Source: an uncultured Oscillospiraceae bacterium (GTDB taxonomy: Bacteria; Bacillota; Clostridia; Oscillospirales; Oscillospiraceae). Taken from it: a stretch of DNA of 64,000 nt. This document shows positions 17,170-26,452 of this stretch, piece by piece (the stretch's first letter is position 1; every line of letters starts with the position of its first letter). The translations under genes and the position numbers were made by a program. The stretch lies in contig CAKUHU010000002.1 of assembly GCA_934659425.1 (NCBI GenBank), forward strand, positions 1-64,000. Direction: 5' to 3'. Under the pieces are notes generated by a model. That model saw nothing but the letters and a program-made list of their open reading frames with translations. It did not search any database and was not told the origin of the DNA.

Positions 17170-18306
17170 ATGGTAGAGATCATTGCAGTGCGCTTTAAAA
17201 ACGGAGGGAAGGAATACTATTTTGATCCCAAGGGGCTCCAGATCAAGGCCGGGGACGAAGTGATCATTGAGACTGCCAAGGGGGCGGAGTTCGGCACATG
17301 CTCCCAAGGCAACACCATGGTGGAAGAGCAAAGTGTAATCCAACCCCTACGGCCGGTGCTTCGCTTGGCTACCGGCAAGGATCAGGCCGCCCTTCAGCGC
17401 AACCGGGAGCGGGAGAAGACTGCTCTTCAGATCTGTCAACAAAAGGTCGAGGAACACAAGCTGGACATGCACTTGGTGCGCTGTGAATGCTCCTTTGACG
17501 GCAACAAACTTCTCTTTTTCTTCACCAGCGAAGGCCGGGTGGATTTCCGGGCCCTGGTAAAGGATCTGGCCTCCTCCCTCCACTCCCGCATCGAGCTGCG
17601 GCAAATCGGGGTTCGGGACGAATCCAAACTGCTGGGCGGGCTCGGAATCTGCGGCCGTCCCTTTTGCTGCAACGCCTTTTTGGACCAGTTCCAGCCTGTA
17701 TCTATCAAAATGGCCAAAACCCAGGGACTCTCTTTAAACCCCGCCAAAATTTCCGGTGCCTGCGGCCGGCTCATGTGCTGCCTGAAATATGAGCAAGATG
17801 CCTATGAAGATGCCGTGAAGCGGCTGCCCAAAAACGAATCTTTTGTGGAGACCCCTGACGGCCCGGGCACAGTCAGCGATGTGGACTACCTGCGGGAGCG
17901 CGTCAAAGTCCGGCTGGAAGATGCCCCGGACACTGTGCAGACCTACGCCGGCACGGAGCTGAATATCATCCGCAACGGCAAAGGCCGCCGACCCGAGGGA
18001 TATGTGGCCCCGCCTCAGGAGGAATTGGAAAAACTGCGGCAGGCGACACCTCGCCCCGCCGGCCATGAAAAGCGCGATCTCACAGGCAGTATTGATGATG
18101 TCCTCTCCGCTTTAGGCAGCGCAGAGCGCAGCCACAGCCGCCGGAGGTCGGAAAAGCCCCGGCAGCCGGAAGGCCAGCCTATACAGGAGGGCCAGATCGC
18201 TCAAATGGCGGAGGTCCCCGCAAAAGCGGGACAGAGCCGAAACCGCCGGAGAAGGAGAAGGGGCAGCGGCAAAGCGAAAGATGGCGCTTCCGCGGAGAAA
18301 AATTAA
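17170..18306 (+). CDS. ricT: RicT/YaaT family (PSP1 domain) protein
   Basis: The 378-residue product is the PSP1-domain protein that in B. subtilis forms the Fe-S RicAFT complex controlling mRNA maturation, sporulation and competence. The diagnostic cysteine clusters CGRPFCC and CGRLMCC, ligands for an iron-sulfur cluster, are intact. The C-terminal 100 residues are a charged, Arg/Gly/Ser-rich tail not found in Bacillus RicT, possibly RNA-binding. The ATG at 17170 follows TTGGAGG. No RicA or RicF gene is in the window. Confidence 0.93.
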   Translation: MVEIIAVRFKNGGKEYYFDPKGLQIKAGDEVIIETAKGAEFGTCSQGNTMVEEQSVIQPLRPVLRLATGKDQAALQRNREREKTALQICQQKVEEHKLDMHLVRCECSFDGNKLLFFFTSEGRVDFRALVKDLASSLHSRIELRQIGVRDESKLLGGLGICGRPFCCNAFLDQFQPVSIKMAKTQGLSLNPAKISGACGRLMCCLKYEQDAYEDAVKRLPKNESFVETPDGPGTVSDVDYLRERVKVRLEDAPDTVQTYAGTELNIIRNGKGRRPEGYVAPPQEELEKLRQATPRPAGHEKRDLTGSIDDVLSALGSAERSHSRRRSEKPRQPEGQPIQEGQIAQMAEVPAKAGQSRNRRRRRRGSGKAKDGASAEKN

Positions 18307-18310
18307 CCAT

Positions 18311-18357
18311 AAAAAGAGAGTTTCCCCCGCGGACTGCGGAGGAGACTCTCTTTTTTC
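18311..18357 (+). terminator. terminator of the darA-holB-ricT operon
   Basis: An imperfect stem of about 18 bp (AAAAGAGAGTTTCC with complement) followed by TTTTTT. The gap to the next gene holds nothing else clear. Confidence 0.8.
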
Positions 18358-18569
18358 TTTGACGGTGTCCCCCCTTCAAAGCACCCCAACTACAGGACCA
18401 TCCTGCCTGAAAGCAGAAATCCTTTTTCGACAGCAGAAGGGCGGTAAAACCGCCGACGGCACTCATTATTTATATTCAAAATCTCTCTGTTTACAAAATC
18501 TTCTTTCTTTTTCTTCCTCGCATGGTATACTATTCCATACGATTTTCCCATTACAAAGGAGAAATGATC

Positions 18570-19748
18570 ATGAAGGAACTTTCCTGGCACGACCGCGGAC
18601 GGCTTTGGTTCCGCCTCGGGCTCCGGTTGACCTTCCTGCTGCTTGCTCTCTGGGCCGCCATCCGCTTGGGACCGCCGCTGGTATCTCTGTTTGCCCCGTT
18701 TTTATTGTCTTTTCTGATGGTTTGGGTCCTCTCACCTGTGGTAAAATGGCTCCACAAAAAACTGGGCGTATCTCGAAAATTTCTCTCTCTTGCTCTGCTG
18801 GCTCTTGTATTTATTGCCCTGGGCACTCTGATTTGGGCACTGCTGACAGGGATTGCCGGAGAACTCATCTCTCTAACCGGCAACTGGGAGGTATTGGTAA
18901 GCTCCCTCCAGGCGGCAGTGGACGGAATGGGCACCACCTTTTCCCGAACGATGGATCTTCTGCCCGCTTCCGCCCAATCCACAGTAAATGCTTTGATAAA
19001 CCAATTCTTTGACTGGCTGGAGACAGTTATCCCCCAATTTCTCACCGCCGCGGTAGATGTGGGCACCGACATAGCCAAGGCCTTGCCCTCTTTCGCTGTC
19101 GCCTTGGTTGTCTTTATTATGGCCTCCTATTTTTTGACTGCTGACTACCCCAGAATCCGGGCTTCTTTGGCAGACCGGCTCCCGGAAGGGCCCCGCTTTT
19201 TCCTCTCCTTGGTAAAACGGGCAGTATCAGTAGGCTTTGGCGGATATGTAAAAGCGGAGCTGATCCTGTCTATCGGCGTTTTCTTCATTTTATTAATCGG
19301 CTTTCTCCTGATCGGACAGCCCTATGCCCTTCTGCTGGCCTTAGGTCTGGCAGTCCTGGATTTCATCCCCATTTTTGGTTCGGGGACGGTCATGGTACCC
19401 TGGGCCGTCATTGATCTTTTTACCGGCCAATTTCGCCATGCAGTATCCCTTATGATCGTGTGGGGACTGGTGGCCCTATTTCGGCAAGTGGCTGAACCCA
19501 AGGTTTTGGGAAATCAAACCGGCCTTTCTCCCATCTTATCTCTGGTCAGCGTCTATGTGGGGATGCGCCTGGCCGGTGTACTGGGAATGGTTTTCGGTCC
19601 TGTCCTTTGTTTGGTCGTGCTCAACATTGTCCGCTCCGGTGTGCTGGACAATGCACTGGCCGACGTGAAGCTGGCTGCCGCCGATCTGTCCGCCATTTTA
19701 AAAAGCGGACAGGCTGATGCTTCTGAAGATTCTGAAATAGATTTTTAA
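18570..19748 (+). CDS. AI-2E/YtvI-like integral membrane protein
   Basis: The 392-residue product has seven or eight hydrophobic segments in the pattern of the AI-2E transporter/YtvI family, with the family stretch YALLLALGLAVLDFIPIFGSG and the late segment EPKVLGNQTGLSPILSLVSVY. B. subtilis YtvI is sporulation-associated, but family members also act in ion or signal export, so the role is open. The start at 18570 follows AAAGGAGA at good distance; an ATG at 18564 is too close to it. Confidence 0.85.
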   Translation: MKELSWHDRGRLWFRLGLRLTFLLLALWAAIRLGPPLVSLFAPFLLSFLMVWVLSPVVKWLHKKLGVSRKFLSLALLALVFIALGTLIWALLTGIAGELISLTGNWEVLVSSLQAAVDGMGTTFSRTMDLLPASAQSTVNALINQFFDWLETVIPQFLTAAVDVGTDIAKALPSFAVALVVFIMASYFLTADYPRIRASLADRLPEGPRFFLSLVKRAVSVGFGGYVKAELILSIGVFFILLIGFLLIGQPYALLLALGLAVLDFIPIFGSGTVMVPWAVIDLFTGQFRHAVSLMIVWGLVALFRQVAEPKVLGNQTGLSPILSLVSVYVGMRLAGVLGMVFGPVLCLVVLNIVRSGVLDNALADVKLAAADLSAILKSGQADASEDSEIDF

Positions 19749-19803
19749 AAATCAAAAAAGCTGTCTGCAAAAGTTCAAAAAAGGATTGATTTTTCTTCAT
19801 TCT

Positions 19804-19832
19804 TTGGACACAATTCAAAGGTATGCTAATAC
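19804..19832 (+). promoter_or_regulatory. probable promoter of the HtrA gene
   Basis: TTGGAC (19804-19809), 17-bp spacer, TAATAC (19827-19832); imperfect but well spaced. Confidence 0.5.
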
Positions 19833-19872
19833 TGTTCCAAGAGAAAAACAAATAGCAAAGGAGCAGCTCAAT

Positions 19873-21204
19873 ATGTACTACAACGATTATAACCGGATGT
19901 CTGACGACACTCCTATCGTCGCCAACGATTTCACGGTGAGTGATGTGGAACCCGCGGCGCAAAAGCGGGCCAAAAAACATTTGGGAGCCAAGATCACCGC
20001 CCTTTGTCTTATTTGTGCTTTGGTGGGCGGCGCTGTAGGGGGAGCAGCGGTCTATATGGTCCCCAGTATTACCAGAAACAGCACCACCATCTATGAGGGA
20101 ACTCACACCCCGGTAGCTGTCACCATGTCCAGCACCCAAATGGATGAATCCATGTCCGGCGCTCAGGTCTATGCCGCCAATGTGGGCTCCACGGTAGGCA
20201 TCACCACAGAGCTTGTCACCACCAACCTCTGGGGACAGAAGGTAAAGGGGGCTGCCGCCGGCTCAGGCTTCGTTATCACCCAAGATGGCTACATCCTCAC
20301 CAATTATCACGTCATTGACGGAGCTTCCTCTATCCAGGTTGCCTTTGTGGACGGAACCACCTACCCCGCCACCTTGGTGGGCGGCGAGGAGGCCAACGAC
20401 ATCGCCGTATTAAAGATCGATGCCACCGGCCTCACCCCTGTCACCCTGGGAGATTCAGACAACTTGGTGGTGGGCGAGCAGGTATGCGCCATTGGCAATC
20501 CCCTGGGTGAGCTGACCTTTACCTACACCTCTGGCTCCGTGTCTGCCAAGGATCGCTCCATCACCATGAGTGACGGTACCATTATGAATATGATCCAGAC
20601 TGATACTGCCATCAACTCGGGCAACTCTGGTGGGCCGCTGTTCAACATGTTTGGCCAGGTCATCGGCATCACTTCCGCCAAATACTCCAGCTCCGGTTCC
20701 TCCTCCTCCGCCTCTATTGAGGGCATTGGCTTTGCCATTCCCATCAATGATGTAAAGGACATGGTCACTGACATCATTGAAAAGGGCTATGTCACCGGCA
20801 AGCCAAACGTGGGAATTATTATGACTGATGTCTCCAGCGAGGCCACACTCCGCTATGGCATCCCCTCCGGCGTCTATATCGATGCCGTTCTGGAGGGATC
20901 CTGCGGTGAAAAAGCCGGATTGCAGGTGGGCGACATCATCACCGCCATCAATGATACCTCCATCACTTCCGCCAACCAACTCGCCTCGGCAGTAAAAAAC
21001 TATAAGGCCGGAGACACCGTCTCCTTTACCATCTATCGAAACCAGCAGACTCAGACGATCTCCGTCACACTGGACGAGAACAATACCCAACGGGAGCAGG
21101 CCATGGCTCAGCTTCAGGAAGAGCGCCAGCAGAGTCAGCAGTCCAGCCAGCAGACACAGCAGGGCAGCGGCTCCTCCTCCTGGCCGTTTAATTTCGGGTG
21201 GTAA
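19873..21204 (+). CDS. htrA: HtrA/DegP-type membrane-anchored serine protease
   Basis: This envelope quality-control protease has 443 residues: a cytoplasmic N-terminus, one transmembrane helix (about 41-62), a trypsin-like domain with His146 (TNYHVIDG), Asp176 (ANDIAVLKID) and Ser252 (NSGNSGGP), a PDZ domain (about 320-405) and a Gln/Ser-rich tail ending in a Trp-rich segment. The start MYYNDYNRM follows AAAGGAGC. No CIRCE, CtsR or CssR-type site was recognised upstream, so regulation is unknown. A strong terminator follows. Confidence 0.95.
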   Translation: MYYNDYNRMSDDTPIVANDFTVSDVEPAAQKRAKKHLGAKITALCLICALVGGAVGGAAVYMVPSITRNSTTIYEGTHTPVAVTMSSTQMDESMSGAQVYAANVGSTVGITTELVTTNLWGQKVKGAAAGSGFVITQDGYILTNYHVIDGASSIQVAFVDGTTYPATLVGGEEANDIAVLKIDATGLTPVTLGDSDNLVVGEQVCAIGNPLGELTFTYTSGSVSAKDRSITMSDGTIMNMIQTDTAINSGNSGGPLFNMFGQVIGITSAKYSSSGSSSSASIEGIGFAIPINDVKDMVTDIIEKGYVTGKPNVGIIMTDVSSEATLRYGIPSGVYIDAVLEGSCGEKAGLQVGDIITAINDTSITSANQLASAVKNYKAGDTVSFTIYRNQQTQTISVTLDENNTQREQAMAQLQEERQQSQQSSQQTQQGSGSSSWPFNFGW

Positions 21205-21235
21205 GTTTACTCGGAGGACGCTCCGTGAAAATAAA

Positions 21236-21280
21236 GGGCAGCCTGCCAGTTAAAATCTCTGGCAGGCTGCCCTCCTTTTT
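21236..21280 (+). terminator. terminator of htrA
   Basis: A 14-bp stem GGGCAGCCTGCCAG with a 9-nt loop, then T-rich sequence. Confidence 0.85.
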
Positions 21281-21329
21281 CTCCAAGCCTCTCAGCATAA
21301 AAGCGAAGCGGGAGGGGGACAGATCCATC

Positions 21330-21780
21330 TCAAAAATAGGGACTCAGCGCCCATCTGTCAAAGTGGGGCCTGATGTATCCGCTCTCTTCCCCTTCCCCAA
21401 CCGCTTCGCCTTTCCCAGATAAAACCGTCAAATCACTTTTTATGAATATCTGATAGGCCCGATTTTCAATTATCCGGATCTCTGCAAAATCAAATTTTCT
21501 GCCAATCACACCGCCCACAACCAGGACTGCTTTCCCTATGCTGATGATTCCATTGATCCCAAATTTGGTCAAGGAATCGAAAGCCCACCTTTTGATTGAC
21601 CTTGACCAACACCTCTCCAGAAATTTTCTTCACCGCTGCCACGGCAAGCTTATTTCCAAACTGTATCCCCGCGTTTTTCAAAAGCTGGTCGATGGATATA
21701 CCGGCCATACAGGCATATATCAAAGTCTGGACCTGATCACTGCCAGCATTATATCCGTCCAGACGGTCCAAAGCATAAAA
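21330..21780 (-). pseudogene. EcsC family protein, truncated and frameshifted relic
   Basis: Two overlapping minus frames together give the C-terminal half of an EcsC-like protein. The first (from about 21780) reads DQVQTLIYACMAG and KKISGEVLVKVNQKVGFRFL, the second GIISIGKAVLVVGGVIGRKFD. A single extra base near 21571-21576 (ATTCCTTGACC on the minus strand) separates them; removing one C restores VGFRFLTKFGING. The N-terminal half is missing: coding-like sequence begins right at the jag terminator. No ribosome site is present, so the relic is not expected to be expressed. Confidence 0.8.
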
Positions 21781-21782
21781 AA

Positions 21783-21812
21783 GGCTGTTGTCCGGTATGT
21801 CGGACAACAGCC
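21783..21812 (-). terminator. terminator of the rpmH-jag operon
   Basis: A 12-bp perfect stem GGCTGTTGTCCG with a 5-6-nt loop and, on the minus strand, a T-run. The EcsC relic begins immediately beyond it. Confidence 0.85.
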
Positions 21813-21823
21813 TTTTCTCCTTT

Positions 21824-22579
21824 TTAGCGGTGCTCTCCGGGGCTGTATGCTACCACAGTCCGGCGATTGGGCTCGGCACCAATGGAATAGGTGGTCACAT
21901 CCGGCCGCTCCTGGAGGGCGGTGTGGATCACATGGCGCTCATAGGCGTTCATAGGCTCCAGCGTCACGTTCCGGCGGTAGCGCACAGCCTTGTCCGCCAT
22001 GCGGTATGCCATGCTTTTCAGAGATTCCTCCCGCTTTGCCCGATAACCCTCCGCATCTAAGCGGACCCGCACCCGCTTGATCTGGCCCCGATTGACAGCA
22101 TAGCCAGTGAGCTGCTGGATGGCGTCCAAGGTTTCTCCCCTGCGGCCGATCACTGCTCCCAGGCCATTTCCCACCAGTTCTACCAGGTAGTTCCCTTCTT
22201 CATCAATCCTCACCTGAGGTGTCGCAGAGACCCCCATTCGCTCCAAAAGTCCCGTGAGGAAGCTCACGATCTTGTCGGTCCGGTCATCGTCTGTGACAGT
22301 ATTCTCCTCCACCGGGGCGAGATCGACCTCCTCCTGCATTTTTTCCATCGGCACTTCTTTCTCTGCAGGGGCGGCCTCAGGAACCCTCACTGTCGGTTCA
22401 TCAGGCACTTCATAGCTCACCTTCACCTTGGCTGGAGTACCCCCAATGCCGAGAAAACCAGGCTTGGCCAGCTCCAGTACCTCTACAGAGACCTCTTCTC
22501 TGGACAACCCCAACTGCTCCAGGGCGGCAGCTATGGCGGCATCCTCCGTTTTCCCTGTGCACTCAATATATTTTTGCAT
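21824..22579 (-). CDS. jag: Jag/KhpB RNA-binding protein (SpoIIIJ-associated)
   Basis: The 251-residue product has the three Jag parts in order: an N-terminal Jag_N domain (QKYIECTGKTEDAAI, ending KPGFLGIGGTPAKV), an acidic linker, a KH domain with GAVIGRRGETLDAIQQL, and an R3H domain with PMNAYERHVIHTALQ. KhpB with KhpA binds RNA and affects cell elongation in streptococci. It is the last gene of the conserved rpmH-rnpA-yidD-yidC-jag operon. The ATG at 22579 follows GGAAGGAGA. Confidence 0.96.
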   Translation of the reverse strand: MQKYIECTGKTEDAAIAAALEQLGLSREEVSVEVLELAKPGFLGIGGTPAKVKVSYEVPDEPTVRVPEAAPAEKEVPMEKMQEEVDLAPVEENTVTDDDRTDKIVSFLTGLLERMGVSATPQVRIDEEGNYLVELVGNGLGAVIGRRGETLDAIQQLTGYAVNRGQIKRVRVRLDAEGYRAKREESLKSMAYRMADKAVRYRRNVTLEPMNAYERHVIHTALQERPDVTTYSIGAEPNRRTVVAYSPGEHR

Positions 22580-22608
22580 GGTATTTTCTCCTTCCCACAA
22601 GGAAAATC

Positions 22609-23985
22609 TTACTCTTCCGTGGTATCCCCGGCGCCATCTTTCTCTGCTTCGGCAGACTCCGCGGATCGTGTGCTCTCCTCTGCCGCTTCCGCTGCAGACA
22701 GAGCAATATTTTCATCGGCGGACTGGATAGCGGCGGCTTCCTTCCCTTCGTCCTCCGGCTTTTCCTCCTGTACGGCAGCTTCCTGGCTGGAAGCCGCTAT
22801 ATCCTCATGATAGGGAGTTACGCCGCCATAACGGTTGGGATCGTACGCCCGGCCCCGGGCATACTGACGGATCCCGACCCGGCTGGCATCCCGCTGCTCA
22901 GGAGACAGCTTTCCCTCTTCCTGCTCCTTGAGCTTCTTTTTGTTCTTGTTCTTTCTGGCCTCTTCCGCTTCCCGGGCCCGGGCCTCTGCCTTCTCCCGGC
23001 GCTGGCGCTTTTCCTCTTCCTTCTCCTCCAACTCCCGGCGTTTTTGCTCGGCGGCAGCCTTTTCATAGTCTTTCTTCAGCAACCTGCCGCTTACCAGCTC
23101 CTGGACCAGACCCAAAACGTTGTTGGCCACCCAGTAAACGCTCAAGGCAGCGGGCATAGAGAAACCGATCCACAGGGAGATGAGGGGGCTGATCATCATC
23201 ATAGAGCGGTTGGTCCTGGCCATCTGCGCATTCTGATTTTGATTGTTCATACTGTTCGTCTTCATCGAGATGACAGAGAACAGAATACTGGTAATGGCAG
23301 AGATCACGGGGATCAGGAACAATCCAAAGCCCCCCGGACCCCCCAGCCAGAATTTGACGGGAGGTATCTGGGACAGATTGATGGCAAGAAAATTAAAGTT
23401 GATCGGGATGATTTCCTTGGCGATCTCTCCCACAGAAGCTACGGCGGTTTTTACCGCCTCTAAATTTTCGCTGTTGATCAAAGAAGCCAGATAGAGCTGG
23501 TCATAGCCTCCGTTGGTAAACTCAGAGGCCTCCTTGATCCACCCCATGTCCACCGCGGCCTGAGACCAGTTCACCGCCTGGGCCACTGCGCTGATCTGAT
23601 CGGCCGTCATGCCCATCATATACTTCAAGGGCTGACGGATCAAGGCATAGAGGGGAAACAGAACCAGCAGGGGAATAAAAGACCACAGGCAGCCGCCCAT
23701 GGGATTTACCCCTTCCTTGGCGTAAAGCTTTTCTACCTCCGCGTTATACCGAGTCGGATCTTTTCCATATTGCTTTTTCAGTTTCTGCATTTTTCCCTGG
23801 AGCATGTTCATCTGGATCATACTCTTTTTTCCCTTCAGGGAAAACGGAAACAAAATCAATTTTACGACCAGGGCAAAGAGGATCAGAGCCACACCATAGC
23901 TGTTGAAAAACTGATATAAGAACATCAGCAGCCAGGTAAAAGGCGTCATGATATAGTACCAAATATCCACAGTCATGGCCTCCAC
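22609..23985 (-). CDS. yidC: membrane protein insertase YidC (SpoIIIJ/Oxa1 type)
   Basis: This insertase helps fold and insert membrane proteins, alone or with SecYEG. The 458-residue product has the five-helix Oxa1 core (residues 10-310), including GGCLWSFIPLLVLFPLYALI and the late FSMPAALSVYWVANN segment, then a charged Lys/Glu/Arg-rich tail of about 140 residues, longer than in Bacillus. There is no lipoprotein signal. The start is either GTG 23985 or ATG 23976; a GGAGG lies only 2 nt before the ATG, which favours the GTG weakly. Confidence 0.95.
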   Translation of the reverse strand: MEAMTVDIWYYIMTPFTWLLMFLYQFFNSYGVALILFALVVKLILFPFSLKGKKSMIQMNMLQGKMQKLKKQYGKDPTRYNAEVEKLYAKEGVNPMGGCLWSFIPLLVLFPLYALIRQPLKYMMGMTADQISAVAQAVNWSQAAVDMGWIKEASEFTNGGYDQLYLASLINSENLEAVKTAVASVGEIAKEIIPINFNFLAINLSQIPPVKFWLGGPGGFGLFLIPVISAITSILFSVISMKTNSMNNQNQNAQMARTNRSMMMISPLISLWIGFSMPAALSVYWVANNVLGLVQELVSGRLLKKDYEKAAAEQKRRELEEKEEEKRQRREKAEARAREAEEARKNKNKKKLKEQEEGKLSPEQRDASRVGIRQYARGRAYDPNRYGGVTPYHEDIAASSQEAAVQEEKPEDEGKEAAAIQSADENIALSAAEAAEESTRSAESAEAEKDGAGDTTEE

Positions 23986-23996
23986 TCAATTTTTAA

Positions 23997-24215
23997 TTAG
24001 GGGACGGGATCGTACTCGATGGTTTTCTGCCGGTGGAAAGGCTGGCATTTTAAAAACCGCCTCAGGGCCAGATATCCTCCTCGCAGCACACCATATTTCT
24101 CCACCGCTTCCAGGGCATAACTGGAGCATGTGGGAATAAATCGGCAGCAAGGCGGACGGGTGGGAGAGATATTTTTTTGATAAAACCGGATACACCATAA
24201 AACGAGAGACTTCAT
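23997..24215 (-). CDS. yidD: membrane protein insertion efficiency factor YidD
   Basis: A 72-residue protein with the YidD signature RFYQKNISP, CRFIPTCSSYALEA and YLALRRFLKCQPFH. YidD is an inner-membrane-associated helper of YidC. The ATG at 24215 overlaps the rnpA stop as ATGA, so the two are translationally coupled. Confidence 0.95.
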   Translation of the reverse strand: MKSLVLWCIRFYQKNISPTRPPCCRFIPTCSSYALEAVEKYGVLRGGYLALRRFLKCQPFHRQKTIEYDPVP

Positions 24216-24565
24216 GCCCCTTTTTCTTCCTTTTTCCATACCCCCAACTTGTCCAACATGCGAAGGAGATCCTGTTGAAGCTCCCTATAGGAAGCATAGG
24301 CAGCCCGCACCCGGGCCACCACCACAATATCCCACCCACAGGACATCTGATCTTCGTGGATACGGTATGCCTCCCGGACACGGCGGCGGACCTGGTTGCG
24401 CCGCACTGCCTTTCCCACCTTGGTACCTACAGTGATCCCAAGGCGGTTCTTTTTCAGGCGGTTTCGACGGACATAGACCGCCAAAGTGGGGGAAACTGCA
24501 CTTTTTCCCTTGGCATAAAGCCGGCGAAACAGATGATTTTCCTTCAGGGATACTGTATGACGCAT
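24212..24565 (-). CDS. rnpA: ribonuclease P protein component
   Basis: The 117-residue protein subunit of RNase P, which helps the catalytic RNA cut tRNA leaders. Diagnostic parts are the start RHTVSLKENHLFRRLYAKG and the RNR motif region KVGKAVRRNQVRRRVREAYR. The ATG at 24565 follows TTGGGAGGG. It lies between rpmH and yidD, its standard position. Confidence 0.97.
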   Translation of the reverse strand: MRHTVSLKENHLFRRLYAKGKSAVSPTLAVYVRRNRLKKNRLGITVGTKVGKAVRRNQVRRRVREAYRIHEDQMSCGWDIVVVARVRAAYASYRELQQDLLRMLDKLGVWKKEEKGA

Positions 24566-24663
24566 CTGTTTCCCTCCCAAAAATTTCTCTCTATGCACCG
24601 CGGGGGCAGTAGAAAAGCTCCACTGCCCCACTTAAAAAGCCCTATTTGATTTGCATTTCCACA

Positions 24664-24798
24664 TTAGTAGGTCAAACGGGCACGACCGGCACGGCGCCGG
24701 CGGGCCAAAACCTTACGGCCGTTGGCGGTAGCCATCCGCTTGCGGAAACCGTGGACCTTGCTGCGATGACGCTTTTTGGGCTGATAGGTACGAACCAT
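24664..24798 (-). CDS. rpmH: 50S ribosomal protein L34
   Basis: A complete 44-residue L34 (starts [19 protein letters not shown], ends [11 protein letters not shown]). The ATG at 24798 follows AGGAGGTG. First gene of the operon, with a consensus promoter 110 bp upstream and facing away from dnaA. Confidence 0.98.
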   Translation of the reverse strand: MVRTYQPKKRHRSKVHGFRKRMATANGRKVLARRRRAGRARLTY

Positions 24799-24908
24799 GT
24801 TGGTACACCTCCTGTGCTCATTCTGACGGGAAGATCCCGTCCACCACAACATCCCATTTTCTGAGATGCGGTTGTCATATTCATGCGTTTTAGAAGAACG
24901 CAAAAAGT

Positions 24909-24938
24909 ATTATACTGGATAAATAAATGCCCTGTCAA
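24909..24938 (-). promoter_or_regulatory. consensus sigma-A promoter of the rpmH operon
   Basis: On the minus strand a perfect TTGACA (24933-24938) and perfect TATAAT (24909-24914) are separated by 18 bp. Confidence 0.85.
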
Positions 24939-25064
24939 CCTTCTTTTTTGTATTTTTTTGTACTCTTTTTTCTTGAAGCACCATATATTGTGCCAAAAAT
25001 TTTCTATTCCACAAAAATTTCTCTTTCCCATGTAAAAATTTTTTCCCGGAAAGGACCTCATCCG

Positions 25065-25093
25065 TTGCTATCAGGACAGTTTTTTGATATAAT
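25065..25093 (+). promoter_or_regulatory. sigma-A promoter of dnaA
   Basis: TTGCTA (25065-25070), 17-bp spacer, TATAAT (25088-25093). A weak DnaA-box-like TATTCCACA (25005-25013, 7 of 9) lies upstream in an AT-rich gap. Confidence 0.7.
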
Positions 25094-25132
25094 GAAAAAG
25101 GTTATTTTTCAAGCAGAAATGAGTGAGAAAAT

Positions 25133-26452
25133 ATGAATTCCGCCACTGAAATATGGAAGCGGGCGCTGACCTTAATGGAGGGCGATCTGACAGCCACCAC
25201 CATCAACACCTGGTTCGATGATACGGAGGCGGTATCCCTGGAGGAGGACTGCCTTGTTCTTTATGTCCCCTCCAATTTTAAACGGGATATCATCGTATCC
25301 CGCTATGTATCCACCATCCAAAAAGCATTGAAAGAGCTTTTCTCCGCCGATCTTCAGGTAGTCGTACTGGGAGAGGGAGAGCGGGAAAGCTTCAGCAAGG
25401 GCAAAGATGACTCTTTTATGCCCGGTACGGAGGAATACACCTTTGATAAATTCGTGGTGGGCTCCTCCAACAAATTTGCCTACTCCGCCGCCAAAGCGGT
25501 GGCCGATGCGCCGGGAAAACCCAAAGGCTATAATCCCCTTTTTATCTACGGCGAATCTGGATTGGGCAAGACCCACCTTCTCTACGCCATTGCCCACGCC
25601 ATCCATGAAAAAAATCCAAGCTACCGCATCGTCTATATTCGGGGAGATTCCTTCACCAATGAGCTCATCGCCGCCATCCGGGAGGGAAAAAACCAGGAGT
25701 TTCGGGAAAAATATCGGGCTGCCGACGTATTCCTGATGGACGATGTTCAGTTCATCGCCGGGCGGGAATCCACCCAGGAAGAGATGTTCCACACCTTCAA
25801 CTCCCTTTACGAGGCGGGACGCCAGATCGTCTTTACCGCCGACCGGCCTCCCAAGGAGATGCTCCGGCTGGACGATCGGCTGAAGACTCGTTTTGAGTGG
25901 GGCCTGCCTGTGGACGTGCAGCCACCCGACTATGAGACTCGAGTGGCCATCATCAAAAACAAGGCCATCCGCCGGGGAATGAATCTGCCCGATCCCGTCC
26001 TGCGATATATCGCCGAAAATATCACCTCCAACGTTCGTCAAATCGAGGGCACGGTCAACAAGATCCTGGCCTTCCAAGAATTGATGGGTGAGCAGGTGGA
26101 CGTGGACACCGTCACCCGGGCAGTACGGGACATGTTCAAAGACAAGACGGAATTTCTCCCCTCCTCCGACACCATTATTGAAGAGGTGGGAAAATTTTAT
26201 AACATCTCCTCCTCGGATATCAAAGGACAGGCCAGAACAAAGGATACCGTCCTCGCCCGGCAGGTGGCCATGTATGAGATTCGCCGCATGACCAATCTCT
26301 CTTTGAAGGAGATCGGTCAGGAATTTAACGGAAGAGACCACACCACGGTCATGCATTCCATTGAACGGATCGAAAAAATGATCAAGCAATCCCCCGAGAT
26401 GGCGGAAGTCATCAAGGACATCAACGCCAATATCAACGCCAGGTACGAATAA
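25133..26452 (+). CDS. dnaA: chromosomal replication initiator protein DnaA
   Basis: The initiator ATPase that binds DnaA boxes and opens oriC. The 439-residue product has domain I (to about 75), a short linker, the AAA+ domain with Walker A GESGLGKTH and Walker B VFLMDDVQF, and the C-terminal helix-turn-helix with the DnaA signature GRDHTTVMHSIERI. Length is normal for Firmicutes. The ATG follows a weak GAGTGAG site. It lies directly before the predicted origin. Confidence 0.98.
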   Translation: MNSATEIWKRALTLMEGDLTATTINTWFDDTEAVSLEEDCLVLYVPSNFKRDIIVSRYVSTIQKALKELFSADLQVVVLGEGERESFSKGKDDSFMPGTEEYTFDKFVVGSSNKFAYSAAKAVADAPGKPKGYNPLFIYGESGLGKTHLLYAIAHAIHEKNPSYRIVYIRGDSFTNELIAAIREGKNQEFREKYRAADVFLMDDVQFIAGRESTQEEMFHTFNSLYEAGRQIVFTADRPPKEMLRLDDRLKTRFEWGLPVDVQPPDYETRVAIIKNKAIRRGMNLPDPVLRYIAENITSNVRQIEGTVNKILAFQELMGEQVDVDTVTRAVRDMFKDKTEFLPSSDTIIEEVGKFYNISSSDIKGQARTKDTVLARQVAMYEIRRMTNLSLKEIGQEFNGRDHTTVMHSIERIEKMIKQSPEMAEVIKDINANINARYE

